From the NCBI GenBank assembly GCA_937893485.1, contig CALBJL010000175.1, positions 1 to 17,523 of the forward strand: a DNA stretch of 17,523 nucleotides, written 5' to 3'. Made by a program: the position numbers and the translations under genes. A model generated the notes under the pieces. That model was not told where the DNA came from. It did no database searches and saw only the letters and a program-made list of their open reading frames with translations. This document shows positions 1 to 7,223 of the stretch, one piece after another. This stretch comes from an uncultured bacterium. GTDB lineage: Bacteria; Bacillota; Clostridia; Lachnospirales; Lachnospiraceae. Each line of letters opens with the position of its first letter. Position 1 is the stretch's first letter.

Positions 1-2
1 TA

Positions 3-191
3 ATTGGAAGTGCAGCTATTTTTTTTGTGTGGTATATTTTAAAAAATATTTTATCTGGAATAGGTCTTATTGTAGTGCTTACGCCAGCTAGTATTTTCAT
101 ATATATTTTAGTTTTAATTTTGCTAAAAAATGATGAAATTTTGGAAATATTCCACAGAATTGCACAAAAGTCTAATAGGGGCACAGATTGA
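3..191 (+). CDS. C-terminal end of a multi-pass membrane protein, probably a polysaccharide flippase (Wzx/MATE-like); 5' end outside window
   Basis: An open frame enters from the window edge and ends at TGA 189-191, giving 62 residues. It has two hydrophobic stretches (around AIFFVWYIL and GIGLIVVLTPASIF running into IYILVLILL), followed by a short charged tail (KNDEILEIFHRIAQKSNRG). A last membrane helix followed by a short basic tail beginning with an LKNDEI-like string is what I expect at the end of polysaccharide-export flippases. The downstream MBOAT and DHHW genes fit a surface-glycan locus. The stretch is much richer in A and T than everything after it, as glycan-assembly genes in Firmicutes often are. 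The fragment is too short to exclude another integral membrane protein such as a polymerase or permease. Confidence 0.5.
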   Translation: MGSAAIFFVWYILKNILSGIGLIVVLTPASIFIYILVLILLKNDEILEIFHRIAQKSNRGTD

Positions 192-216
192 CAATATCAC
201 CCTTTAGTGCTATCCT
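188..216 (+). promoter_or_regulatory. Sigma-A type promoter of the secreted protein/MBOAT/DHHW unit
   Basis: A perfect -35 box TTGACA (188-193) is followed after exactly 17 bases by TATCCT (211-216). The -35 box overlaps the stop codon of the upstream gene. Transcription would start near 223, about 50 bases before the ATG at 273. The gene at 273 is preceded by AAAGGAGG at 255-262. Confidence 0.7.
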
Positions 217-272
217 ATGAATGATAAATACATATTATGTGCGTATAGTAATTTAAAGGAGGAGACATTTTT

Positions 273-1037
273 ATGAAAAAATTTTTGATGACAATGTGTT
301 TTCTGTTTGTGTTATGCGCGGGAATCGGCGGATACACTACATCGGCGCAGGCAGCAGACTATGAGTGCGTGGTCACGAAGAATCAGCTTGTGACATGGAC
401 GGACGGAACCAACCGGATCTATCTAAACCGCACAGGCAATAAGCTGTATCTGAAGGACGAGACAGGGACGACCAGACTTTTGAAGAAATTCAAGACGGAT
501 GAGGATACTTTTTACGATATTGTACAGGTGTATGAGGAAAAGATCTACCTGAAAAAGACGCATATTTTTACGACACATTTATATGTCTATGATCTGGGGA
601 CTGACACTTATAAGCGGTTGAAAAAGAACTGTAATGTACTGAATGCGTCGGGAAAATATATGATTGCGACGACTTATCAGCCGTCTGATCTTACACCGTA
701 TCCGGCATATGTTTATGAGTGTACACAGACTGGGATCGAAAAGGTGGCGACACTTGGCAAGCATGTCTCACAGCCGTTGTTTGCGGATGGAAAGATCTAT
801 TTTGCGTCTTATCCGAAAAACGGTATCAATGTGATGCATGTCTATCGGTGCGAGGAAAACGGAGACAATCCGGAATTGTTATTCACCAGAAAGGCAGCCC
901 ACCGGTCCGGCTATATTGTCATGACGGAAGTGACAGACGGTAAGGTTCTGTTTGCACAGAATGATGATGTTGACAGTGAGCGCGTTTGTTATGCATACGA
1001 TCTGGTGACCGGAAAGATCACAAAGAGTAAAGAATAG
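273..1037 (+). CDS. Secreted protein of unknown function, beta-propeller-like (DUF5050-type) repeats
   Basis: The 254-residue protein starts with a clear Sec signal peptide: a lysine at 2-3, a hydrophobic core, and a cleavage site after TSAQA (near residue 27). There is no lipobox and no LPXTG or other anchor, so the mature protein should be released or loosely surface-bound. The rest is beta-rich, with recurring short units of the kind DGKIYFAS, GKVLFAQ, LYVYDLGT and CYAYDLVTG, alternating strand and aromatic residues. These resemble blades of the small propeller domains found in DUF5050 proteins. No catalytic motif is visible. It is the first gene of a unit with the MBOAT and DHHW genes, 17 bases upstream of the former, so a role in recognising or presenting the modified glycan is possible but inferred only from position. 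The start is fixed by AAAGGAGG ten bases upstream. Confidence 0.65.
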   Translation: MKKFLMTMCFLFVLCAGIGGYTTSAQAADYECVVTKNQLVTWTDGTNRIYLNRTGNKLYLKDETGTTRLLKKFKTDEDTFYDIVQVYEEKIYLKKTHIFTTHLYVYDLGTDTYKRLKKNCNVLNASGKYMIATTYQPSDLTPYPAYVYECTQTGIEKVATLGKHVSQPLFADGKIYFASYPKNGINVMHVYRCEENGDNPELLFTRKAAHRSGYIVMTEVTDGKVLFAQNDDVDSERVCYAYDLVTGKITKSKE

Positions 1038-1054
1038 CACATAAAGGAGTATTT

Positions 1055-2428
1055 ATGGTATTTAGCAGTCTGTTGTTTCTGACACGGTTTTTGCCGTGTG
1101 TGCTGCTTATTTATTTTATTGCGCCCGGCTGCATGAAAAACATCTGGAGAAATCTGATCCTGTTTGTATTCAGTCTTGTTTTTTATGCGTGGGGCGAACC
1201 GATCTATATATGGCTCATGTTATTTTCGACCGTCGTTGACTATGTCAACGGCGGTTTAGCTGGTTATTTTGTAGAAAAAAACCGCAAAAGCATTGCGCGG
1301 ATATTTCTGGTGCTGTCTGTTGTAATCAATTTGTCATTGCTGGCGGTGTTCAAATATACTGGTAAATATGCATTGCCGATCGGCATTTCGTTCTATACGT
1401 TCCAGTCGATGTCGTATACGATCGATGTGTATCGCGGCAAGGCAAAAACGGAGAAAAATATCATCAATTTCGGAGCCTATATTTCACTGTTTCCGCAGTT
1501 GATTGCGGGACCGATCGTGCGCTTTTCAGACATTGCCGTGCAGCTGCGGGAGCGCCGCGTCGATCTGGGGCGCATCTGTTATGGAGTCGTTCGCTTTTCC
1601 TGTGGACTGGGGAAAAAGGTTTTGCTCGCGAATCAGGCAGGAGCGGTTTTTCAGACCGTGACAGGGTATCAGCCGCAGCAGATGACGACGCTTGCGGCAT
1701 GGTTTGGCATACTGGCATTTATGTTCCAGATTTATTTTGACTTTTCAGGGTATTCCGATATGGCGATCGGTCTGATGGCTGTTTTCGGTTTTGACATACC
1801 GGAAAACTTTGACTACCCGTATGAGTCGAAAAGTATCACGGAGTTCTGGCGGCGCTGGCATATTTCACTTGGCAGCTGGTTCAGGGAATATGTGTATATA
1901 CCGCTTGGCGGCAGCCGCAGGGGAATGGCACGCACATTTATCAATATTTTTATTGTGTGGTTTCTGACCGGACTGTGGCATGGTGCAACCGTTAATTTCG
2001 TGTTGTGGGGACTGTATTTCTGTTTCTTTTTATTGATGGAAAAGACATGGCTGCTGCGTCTGCTGAAACGGCTGCCGGACTGGATCTCACATGTTTATGC
2101 ACTTGTTGTTATCTATTTTGGATGGCTGCTGTTTGCATGGGAAGATATACGGGGACACCGTGCATATGTAAAGGCGATGGCAGGGATCGGAACTGCGGGA
2201 TGGTATGATGCGCAGAGCGTCTATCTTGTCATGAGCAATGTGATCCTTCTGGCGGTACTGGTGATTGGCGCGACTTCACTGCCACAGCGCATCGCGCGGG
2301 CTGTGACAAAGCGGGATGGAATCGTGGCGGCATTGCTGCAGAGCGGTTTTGTGGCTGTGATGCTGTTGCTGTCGATTGCGTATCTGGTTAATGGCACGTA
2401 CAACCCGTTTTTGTATTTCCGGTTCTGA
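1055..2428 (+). CDS. MBOAT-family membrane O-acyltransferase (AlgI/DltB type), probable polysaccharide O-acetyltransferase
   Basis: The 457-residue polytopic protein has many hydrophobic segments and the AlgI/DltB arrangement: FYTFQSMSYTIDVYRGK (residues about 115-130), an FPQLIAGPIVR motif, FDFSGYSDMAIG (about 229-240), FWRRWHISLGSWFREYVYIPLGG (with His269), and FLTGLWHGATVNFVLWG with the invariant His309 taken as catalytic in the family. MBOAT proteins of this branch pass acyl (usually acetyl) groups across the membrane to a surface polymer such as alginate, teichoic acid or exopolysaccharide. Length and motif order are complete. The neighbour is a DHHW/AlgJ-like protein, as in alginate-type acetylation loci, and not DltA/C/D, so teichoic acid D-alanylation is unlikely. 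AAAGGAG precedes the ATG. The acceptor polymer cannot be told from this window. Confidence 0.88.
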   Translation: MVFSSLLFLTRFLPCVLLIYFIAPGCMKNIWRNLILFVFSLVFYAWGEPIYIWLMLFSTVVDYVNGGLAGYFVEKNRKSIARIFLVLSVVINLSLLAVFKYTGKYALPIGISFYTFQSMSYTIDVYRGKAKTEKNIINFGAYISLFPQLIAGPIVRFSDIAVQLRERRVDLGRICYGVVRFSCGLGKKVLLANQAGAVFQTVTGYQPQQMTTLAAWFGILAFMFQIYFDFSGYSDMAIGLMAVFGFDIPENFDYPYESKSITEFWRRWHISLGSWFREYVYIPLGGSRRGMARTFINIFIVWFLTGLWHGATVNFVLWGLYFCFFLLMEKTWLLRLLKRLPDWISHVYALVVIYFGWLLFAWEDIRGHRAYVKAMAGIGTAGWYDAQSVYLVMSNVILLAVLVIGATSLPQRIARAVTKRDGIVAALLQSGFVAVMLLLSIAYLVNGTYNPFLYFRF

Positions 2429-2440
2429 TGGGAGGCGTAT

Positions 2441-3589
2441 ATGAAAATAAAAAAATATATCAGGCAGCTTCTGCCGGTTGTCGTGTTCGCAGCCATCATT
2501 TTCGGATTGACTGCGGGCAGCCTGTTTTCGCAGAAACAGGAATATTCCGCGTCGGAAAAGCGCTTGTTGCAGACGATGCCGAAGCTTCGGTGGAAAGCGG
2601 TGAAAAAGGGCAGATTCCAGACAAAATATGAGATATATCTCGCGGATCAGTTTCCGGGCAGGGATGGCTGGGTGCGGGTGCAGACGGATGTCTCGCGCAT
2701 GTTTGGCAAGACGGAGAGTAACGGCGTCTATTTCGGAAAAGACGATTATCTGCTGGAGCATTATGAGGCATCGGATTTCGAGAATGCACAGGCGCAAAAG
2801 AACGAGGCGGCGCTGGCAAAATTTGTAAAGAAAATGAGCAGAAAGTGTAAGGTATCTGTGATGCTTGTGCCGACAAAAACATGGGTGATGCAGGAGAAGC
2901 TTCCGGCATTTGCGCCGACGTATGATGAACAGCAGATGTATGACCGCATCGGACAGCAGTTGGGCGATCTGGCGGATACGGTGCTGGTTCCGGTGGCATC
3001 GGAATTGAAAAAGCATACCGATGAACAGATCTATTACCGGACGGATCACCATTGGACGACGCTGGGTGCATGGTATGGGTATCTGGCATATGTGGAGACG
3101 AATGGAGGAGATGTCGCGCAGGCGCAGAAAAAGCGTGAGTTCCAATGTGTCAGCAGTCAGTTTTACGGAAGCTCCTATGCGAAGATCAATCAGGCGCCGC
3201 GGGCGGATGAGATTGATGTGTACGAACCGGTGCAGCCGCTGACGGTCGTCTACAATATGGGAGAAAAGACGACAGATACACTTTATGATGCGTCGTTTTT
3301 AGGCACACAGGATCAGTACAGTTATTTTACCGGAGGCAACCAGCCGGTGATAGAAGTTACCGGAGGAAGTACAAACGGCAGAACATTGCTGATCATCAAG
3401 GATTCGTTTGCCAATAGTATGCTGCCGTTTCTGGCAGAGGATTACGAAAAGGTTGTGATGGTCGATCTCCGCCAGCTCAATATCAAGTGCAGGGATCTGG
3501 TAAAGATGTTTGATCCGACCGATGTTCTGGTGCTGTACAATACGGCGCAGTTTGCCGAAGACCGGGAGTTCGCAATGAAGTGCAGGTAA
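2441..3589 (+). CDS. DHHW-family extracytoplasmic protein (AlgJ/AlgX/DltD-like), partner of the MBOAT acyltransferase
   Basis: The 382-residue protein has an N-terminal membrane anchor or signal (residues about 7-28: lysine-rich start, then LLPVVVFAAIIFGLTAG). The body carries the name-giving TDHHWTTLGAWYGY motif (Asp202, His203, His204, Trp205) and, near the C-terminus, IIKDSFANSMLPFL (Asp321-Ser322). In AlgJ, AlgX and DHHW proteins these two motifs supply the His/Asp and the Ser of an SGNH-hydrolase-like centre that passes acetyl groups from the MBOAT protein to the polymer. GGAGG at 2431-2435 sits just after the MBOAT stop and gives a 12-base gap, so the two are almost certainly co-translated. 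The likely role is the outer-surface transfer step of polysaccharide O-acetylation, while simple esterase activity remains possible. Confidence 0.85.
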   Translation: MKIKKYIRQLLPVVVFAAIIFGLTAGSLFSQKQEYSASEKRLLQTMPKLRWKAVKKGRFQTKYEIYLADQFPGRDGWVRVQTDVSRMFGKTESNGVYFGKDDYLLEHYEASDFENAQAQKNEAALAKFVKKMSRKCKVSVMLVPTKTWVMQEKLPAFAPTYDEQQMYDRIGQQLGDLADTVLVPVASELKKHTDEQIYYRTDHHWTTLGAWYGYLAYVETNGGDVAQAQKKREFQCVSSQFYGSSYAKINQAPRADEIDVYEPVQPLTVVYNMGEKTTDTLYDASFLGTQDQYSYFTGGNQPVIEVTGGSTNGRTLLIIKDSFANSMLPFLAEDYEKVVMVDLRQLNIKCRDLVKMFDPTDVLVLYNTAQFAEDREFAMKCR

Positions 3590-3604
3590 AATCCGGATAA
3601 AAAT

Positions 3605-3627
3605 CTGGATAAAATTTTCCAGTTTTT
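3605..3627 (+). terminator. Weak terminator-like hairpin after the DHHW gene
   Basis: CTGGA (3605-3609) can pair with TCCAG (3618-3622) around an AT-rich loop, directly followed by TTTTT. The stem has only five pairs, so termination would be partial. A longer-range pairing, ATCTGG 3603-3608 with CCAGAT 3633-3638, competes with it. It lies where the polysaccharide unit should end and just before a promoter-like element. Confidence 0.3.
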
Positions 3628-3649
3628 AGAAACCAGATGCAAAAAAATG

Positions 3650-3658
3650 TGTCATAAT
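3650..3658 (+). promoter_or_regulatory. Possible extended -10 promoter for the DUF4163/DUF3298 gene
   Basis: TG at 3650-3651, one base, then CATAAT (3653-3658) forms an extended -10. There is no recognisable -35 hexamer at 17 bases upstream. A start near 3665 would leave a leader of about 42 bases before the ATG at 3707, with AAAGGAGG at 3691-3698. Confidence 0.4.
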
Positions 3659-3706
3659 AGATAGAACGGTAGTTCAAGATCATATTCATTAAAGGAGGAA
3701 GAACCT

Positions 3707-4492
3707 ATGAGAGTAAAAAATGTATGTAAGAAGCTTGGTGCACTGGCACTCGCAGCAGCCATGATCGCAGGGACATGGGCAGTATCCGCACAGCCGGTGG
3801 AGGCGGCAGCAAAAGCAAATTATCACGTAAAGAAGGTCAGCTATTCCAAAGACTATAAACTGGATGACGGAACGACCTATTTTACTGTGAAGGGCAAATT
3901 TCCGCAGATCACAGATAATTCTGCAACTGCAGAAAAGATCAATGAGGCATTGGTCAAAGAGCAGGAAAAACTCATCAGCGGATGGGAAACCGATTCCGTG
4001 ACTTATAAGGACGAGTATACCTCCATGATGGAAGAGGCAGAAAAGGAAGGCTATGACCTCCAGTGGACTTACAGTGATGCCATTGCCTGCAAGGTCACGG
4101 CAAACAATGACAAATATTTCAGTACCGTACTTACCGGCTATCTGTTTACCGGCGGGGCACACGGTATGCCATACCGCATCAGCATGACATTTGATGCAAA
4201 GACCGGAGAGCAGCTGACAGCAGCCGGATTGTTCGGAATCAGCAAGGCAAAGCTCAATCGCAAGGTAAAGAATCTTTATCTGGCAAAGTGTGACAAGGAG
4301 GGCGAGGATGCAGGCTTTTATTTCTATCCGGGCGATGATGTCCGTGCTACCTTGCAGAAGAACTTAAAAGCACTGGATTTCAACAATGCCTTTTATGTAA
4401 AGAATAACGGCAAGGCAGTCTTTTATGCGGATCCCTATGCGGTAGCGCCGTATGCAGCAGGCTTTGTGGAAGTTTCCACAGCAATTAAATAA
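3707..4492 (+). CDS. Secreted DUF4163-DUF3298 protein (RsiV/PdaC-like domain)
   Basis: The 261-residue protein has a signal peptide (basic MRVKNVCKK, a long alanine-rich core, cleavage near VEAAA, residues 31-35). The mature part opens with a DUF4163-like region (about 40-135: a strand-rich start, then a helix with NEALVKEQEKLI) and continues into DUF3298 (about 136-260), with the marker YLFTGGAHG (145-153), a TGEQLTAAGLF segment and a closing AVAPYAAGFVEVSTAI. These two domains form the extracellular part of the anti-sigma factor RsiV, where they bind lysozyme, and the N-terminal part of the deacetylase PdaC. Here there is no cytoplasmic anti-sigma part, no membrane helix after the signal, and no sigma factor next door, so this is a free secreted version. 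Lysozyme or cell-wall binding is inference from the family. It appears to be a single-gene unit. Confidence 0.8.
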   Translation: MRVKNVCKKLGALALAAAMIAGTWAVSAQPVEAAAKANYHVKKVSYSKDYKLDDGTTYFTVKGKFPQITDNSATAEKINEALVKEQEKLISGWETDSVTYKDEYTSMMEEAEKEGYDLQWTYSDAIACKVTANNDKYFSTVLTGYLFTGGAHGMPYRISMTFDAKTGEQLTAAGLFGISKAKLNRKVKNLYLAKCDKEGEDAGFYFYPGDDVRATLQKNLKALDFNNAFYVKNNGKAVFYADPYAVAPYAAGFVEVSTAIK

Positions 4493-4504
4493 CAGAAAAC
4501 ATAT

Positions 4505-4542
4505 TTTGCGGGTGCATAATTTTGCGATTATGCACCCGCAAA
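4505..4542 (+). terminator. Sixteen-base perfect hairpin, probable terminator of the secreted-protein gene
   Basis: The arm 4505-4520 (TTTGCGGGTGCATAAT) is exactly complementary to 4527-4542, with a six-base loop TTTGCG. It starts 12 bases after the stop codon. A run of T does not follow the stem, which is unusual for an intrinsic terminator, although the arm itself ends in A/T pairs. An RNA-stabilising or processing structure is the alternative. Confidence 0.55.
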
Positions 4543-4640
4543 TTGCGTTATGATGCATTTGAAGAAAACAACAATGAAAGATTCAGCAGGCATTACGACA
4601 AGCCATTCACATGGAGTGAGAAATATTCTTGTATAAGGGC

Positions 4641-4669
4641 TTGAATTTTGCAGAGGTTTTTGATACAAT
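4641..4669 (+). promoter_or_regulatory. Sigma-A type promoter of the acyltransferase gene
   Basis: TTGAAT (4641-4646), 17 bases, TACAAT (4664-4669): each box is one base off consensus. The start would be near 4676, about 50 bases before the ATG at 4726. The rest of the gap between 4543 and 4640 shows nothing I can name. Confidence 0.65.
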
Positions 4670-4725
4670 AGCAAAGATGATGCGAAGTGTTGATAACAAA
4701 TGAGGGGGATTGTTAGTTAGAAGAT

Positions 4726-5472
4726 ATGTTACGTTTTTACTGGGTCATTTTTTGGAATTTTTATCATATTTATATGATTCCGAAAATGGGCTATATGGCC
4801 AGACATACCGAAAAATTTGATGAATCCAGGCGTTATCGGATCGCCAGACGGGCTATTTATTATATGATGCGCACCGGAAATATCAAAACGGTCTGTAAGG
4901 GCTTGGAGAACCTCCCGAAAGAGGGCGGTTATGTATTGTATCCCAATCATCAGGGCAAATTCGACGCACTCAGCATTATGATCACACATCCGAAGCCTTG
5001 CTCCGTCGTTGTGGACGACGCGGTTTCTTACGGCATCCTGATCAAAGAGTTTATTGATCTGGTAGAAGGCAAGCGCATGAAGCTGGGGGATGTGCGTCAG
5101 GCACTCGGGATCATCAGGGAGACGTCTACCGAGGTGAGGGAGGGACGTCGATATATTATTTTTTCAGAAGGTGGTTATACAAATAACGGCAACACACTTC
5201 AGGAGTTCAAGCCGGGCAGCTTTAAAATGGCGATGATGGCGAAAGCACCCATTGTTCCGGTGGCATTGATTGACTCATACAAGGTGTTTGGAGAAAATTC
5301 CCTTGTTCCGGTGACTGCAAAGGTACATTATCTGGAGCCCCTCTATTATGAGGATTATAGGGGTATGAACTCACGTGAGATCTGTGCGCTCGTGAAATCC
5401 CGCATTCAGCAGGCGGTTGATGACGAATTGGAAGCGCGCAGAAATAAGCGAAGCTGGTTTCATCGAAAATAA
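4726..5472 (+). CDS. PlsC-like 1-acyl-sn-glycerol-3-phosphate acyltransferase family protein
   Basis: The 248-residue protein contains the glycerolipid acyltransferase blocks in order: block I NHQGKFDA (His75 and Asp80, the HX4D catalytic pair), block III FSEGGYTNNG (146-155, in place of the common FPEGTRS), GSFKMA (165-170), and block IV APIVPVAL (174-181). A hydrophobic, aromatic N-terminus (FYWVIFWNFYHIYM) would hold it to the inner face of the membrane. PlsC enzymes add the second acyl chain to lysophosphatidic acid in phospholipid synthesis. The altered block III (Ser for Pro, Gly for Thr-Arg) makes the exact acceptor less certain, and another lysolipid acyltransferase is possible. The start is the first ATG after an in-frame TAG at 4714. 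The only SD-like string (AGGGGGA, 4703-4709) is rather far away at 16 bases, so translation may be modest. Confidence 0.8.
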   Translation: MLRFYWVIFWNFYHIYMIPKMGYMARHTEKFDESRRYRIARRAIYYMMRTGNIKTVCKGLENLPKEGGYVLYPNHQGKFDALSIMITHPKPCSVVVDDAVSYGILIKEFIDLVEGKRMKLGDVRQALGIIRETSTEVREGRRYIIFSEGGYTNNGNTLQEFKPGSFKMAMMAKAPIVPVALIDSYKVFGENSLVPVTAKVHYLEPLYYEDYRGMNSREICALVKSRIQQAVDDELEARRNKRSWFHRK

Positions 5473-5497
5473 AATAATATACTGCTCCTAAAAATGA

Positions 5498-5569
5498 GCA
5501 ACCGTAGTCTAACGGATAGAACGCAGGACTCCGACTCCTGTAATGTGGGTTCGATTCCCGCCGGTTGCA
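5498..5569 (+). tRNA. tRNA-Arg, anticodon CCG
   Basis: A full cloverleaf can be drawn. The acceptor GCAACCG (5498-5504) pairs with CGGTTGC (5562-5568), and A5569 is the discriminator. The D-arm is weak. The anticodon stem CAGGA/TCCTG (5524-5528/5536-5540) encloses the loop CTCCGAC with anticodon CCG at 5531-5533. The variable loop is TAAT. The T-stem GTGGG/CCCGC (with one G-U) encloses TTCGATT. CCA is not encoded. The tRNA reads CGG arginine codons. It lies 25 bases after the acyltransferase gene and 52 bases before the next. I found no copy of its 3' end elsewhere in the window, so no sign of an integrated element. Confidence 0.93.
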
Positions 5570-5621
5570 TTTATTTTAGAGAAAGTTTGTGTGTTTATTA
5601 TTTTAGGAGGTAGTAAGACAA

Positions 5622-7079
5622 ATGGCAAATCAGAACCAGAAAAAAGATCAGATCAATCAAGAACGAAATACTCAGAATACAGATTCTGCTAAACATAAAA
5701 ATGAGCAAAAATTAAATAAATCATCGAATACATCCCAGAACGGTGGCGGCTTTGACGCCGGAGCATTTTTGGAGCTTGTGAAAAAGTATAGGCGTTATAT
5801 TGCTGCCGGTGTTCTTTTTGCGGCAATGGTAGTTGTGCTTGTAAAGTGTACAGGACCGCAGAGTGTCCAGACAGAGCCGGTGCAGGAAGAACAGACGGAT
5901 CAGGCAGATCAGACGGATCTCACCGAGGAATTTCAGGTGGATGCAGTTCCGGAGGTTAAAACGCTCATTGCAGACTATTACAAGGCTTATCAGGATGGCG
6001 ACGTCGATGCATTAGAGACATTGGCACAGCCGATTTCCAATACGGAAAAGAGCTATATCAAGCTGTTCAGTGAATATGTGGAATCATATGATAACCTGCG
6101 CTGCTACACCAAATCCGGACTGGGGGAGGGCGAGTATGTTGTGTCCGTCTATCTGGAAATGAAGTTCAAGGGTGTTGCAACAACCGCTCCCGGGCTGGAT
6201 TTCTTTTACGTGAGAACGGACGAGACCGGAAAGCCGTATATTGACAATGCTTACAGCCAGTTCAACCAGTCTAACATGGAGAACAGCACGCAGGCAGATG
6301 TGCAGGCTTTGATCAATGAATTTGAGCAGGCGGATGATGTCGTTGCGCTCCAGCAGGAGGTGCAGCAGAAGTATGATCAGGCGATTGCGTCGGATGAGCA
6401 GCTCGCAGAGATGGTAAATGAGACGATACCGAACGCAATCACTGCATGGGTACAGTCACTGACACAGGCAGATACAGACAATCAGGATCAGTCTGCGGAT
6501 GATGCCGCACAGCAGCCGGATGATACAAAGGACAATACCGATCAGGCAGATGATCAGACGGATAATAATACAGACGATACGACGGATAATGCAGATAACT
6601 CTGAAGACGATGCGGCGGATGAACCGGATGAAAGTTCGGATGGCAAGGCAAAGACAGCCTATGCGCTGGATGGTATCAATCTGAGAAAGGGTCCCGGAAC
6701 CGATAAGAAGGTTGTGACACAGATTTTACTTGGAGACAAGCTTAAGATCTATCCGGATACAAAAAAAGACGGCTGGGTGAAGGCTTCTTACAAAAAAAAG
6801 AAAGGCTATGTAAAGCTTGAGTTTGTTACGACTGATAAGTCTGATATTAAAGGAACTGCTACGACTGAGGACGAGCCGGCCAAGGCGTTGCCGGAGGGCA
6901 AGAAGATCACGCTGAGTGATTCCGTCAATGTGCGTGTTTCCATGAGTGAGACGGCGGATCGTGTCGGACTGGCATTTCAGGGGGATACGGTAAAGGTGAT
7001 CCAGAGTTATGCGGAAGGCTGGACAAAGGTAGAATGGAATGGTCAGACTGGATATATCAAGACGGAGCTGATTAAATAG
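5622..7079 (+). CDS. Membrane-anchored extracellular protein with two SH3b domains and an NTF2-like region
   Basis: The 485-residue protein shows the following order. Residues 1-45 are a hydrophilic Gln/Asn/Lys-rich cytoplasmic tail, and 59-75 are a single membrane helix (IAAGVLFAAMVVVLV). Residues about 108-215 resemble a small NTF2-like/DUF4878-type fold (VKTLIADYYKAYQDGDVDAL, then strands ending DFFYVRTDETGKPYIDNAY). Residues 220-280 are helical, and 283-340 are a very acidic Asp/Thr/Gln/Asn linker. Residues about 345-403 and 428-485 are two bacterial SH3 domains, each with the signature INLRKGPGT or VNVRVSMSE and a closing GYVKLEFV or GYIKTELI. SH3b domains bind peptidoglycan peptides or cross-bridges, so the protein probably links membrane and wall. 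No hydrolase domain is present. TAGGAGG precedes the ATG, and a terminator follows at 7139. Function is unknown; a wall sensor or scaffold is inference. Confidence 0.78.
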   Translation: MANQNQKKDQINQERNTQNTDSAKHKNEQKLNKSSNTSQNGGGFDAGAFLELVKKYRRYIAAGVLFAAMVVVLVKCTGPQSVQTEPVQEEQTDQADQTDLTEEFQVDAVPEVKTLIADYYKAYQDGDVDALETLAQPISNTEKSYIKLFSEYVESYDNLRCYTKSGLGEGEYVVSVYLEMKFKGVATTAPGLDFFYVRTDETGKPYIDNAYSQFNQSNMENSTQADVQALINEFEQADDVVALQQEVQQKYDQAIASDEQLAEMVNETIPNAITAWVQSLTQADTDNQDQSADDAAQQPDDTKDNTDQADDQTDNNTDDTTDNADNSEDDAADEPDESSDGKAKTAYALDGINLRKGPGTDKKVVTQILLGDKLKIYPDTKKDGWVKASYKKKKGYVKLEFVTTDKSDIKGTATTEDEPAKALPEGKKITLSDSVNVRVSMSETADRVGLAFQGDTVKVIQSYAEGWTKVEWNGQTGYIKTELIK

Positions 7080-7138
7080 TATTAGACTCAATAGTATTAT
7101 TTGTAACAGAATCATTCAAAGGAATAAAACAAATGATG

Positions 7139-7197
7139 AAAGGCGGTTGCTGGGTAGCGGTGCATAATGCATCTGCATAATCTGCAGCCGTCTTTTT
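7139..7197 (+). terminator. Terminator after the SH3b gene
   Basis: AAAGGCGGTTGC (7139-7150) pairs with GCAGCCGTCTTT (7184-7195) over 12 base pairs including two G-U pairs, followed by more T (to 7197). The 33-base loop holds a second small palindrome (GGTGCATAATGCATC, 7159 on). The structure lies 60 bases after the SH3b stop and ends 26 bases before the rluF start, so it ends the upstream transcript or attenuates read-through into rluF. Confidence 0.65.
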
Positions 7198-7223
7198 CTA
7201 CACAAATCATGGTGGAGTGTAAC

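Noticed and set aside
2276..3145. Long open frame on the minus strand across the MBOAT and DHHW genes
   Set aside because: It is rich in Arg, His, Leu and Cys, matches no family I know, and lies opposite strongly conserved coding sequence on the + strand; it is a codon-bias shadow.
5475..5480. TAATAT as -10 of a promoter just before the tRNA
   Set aside because: No -35 box lies at a fitting distance, so I cannot support it as a promoter.
5498..5569. tRNA-Arg as integration site of a mobile element
   Set aside because: No repeat of the tRNA 3' end and no integrase or phage gene appears in the window.
7167..7223. Earlier start for rluF
   Set aside because: These codons overlap the terminator hairpin and have no ribosome binding site; ATG 7224 has GGTGGAG at the right distance and fits the family start.
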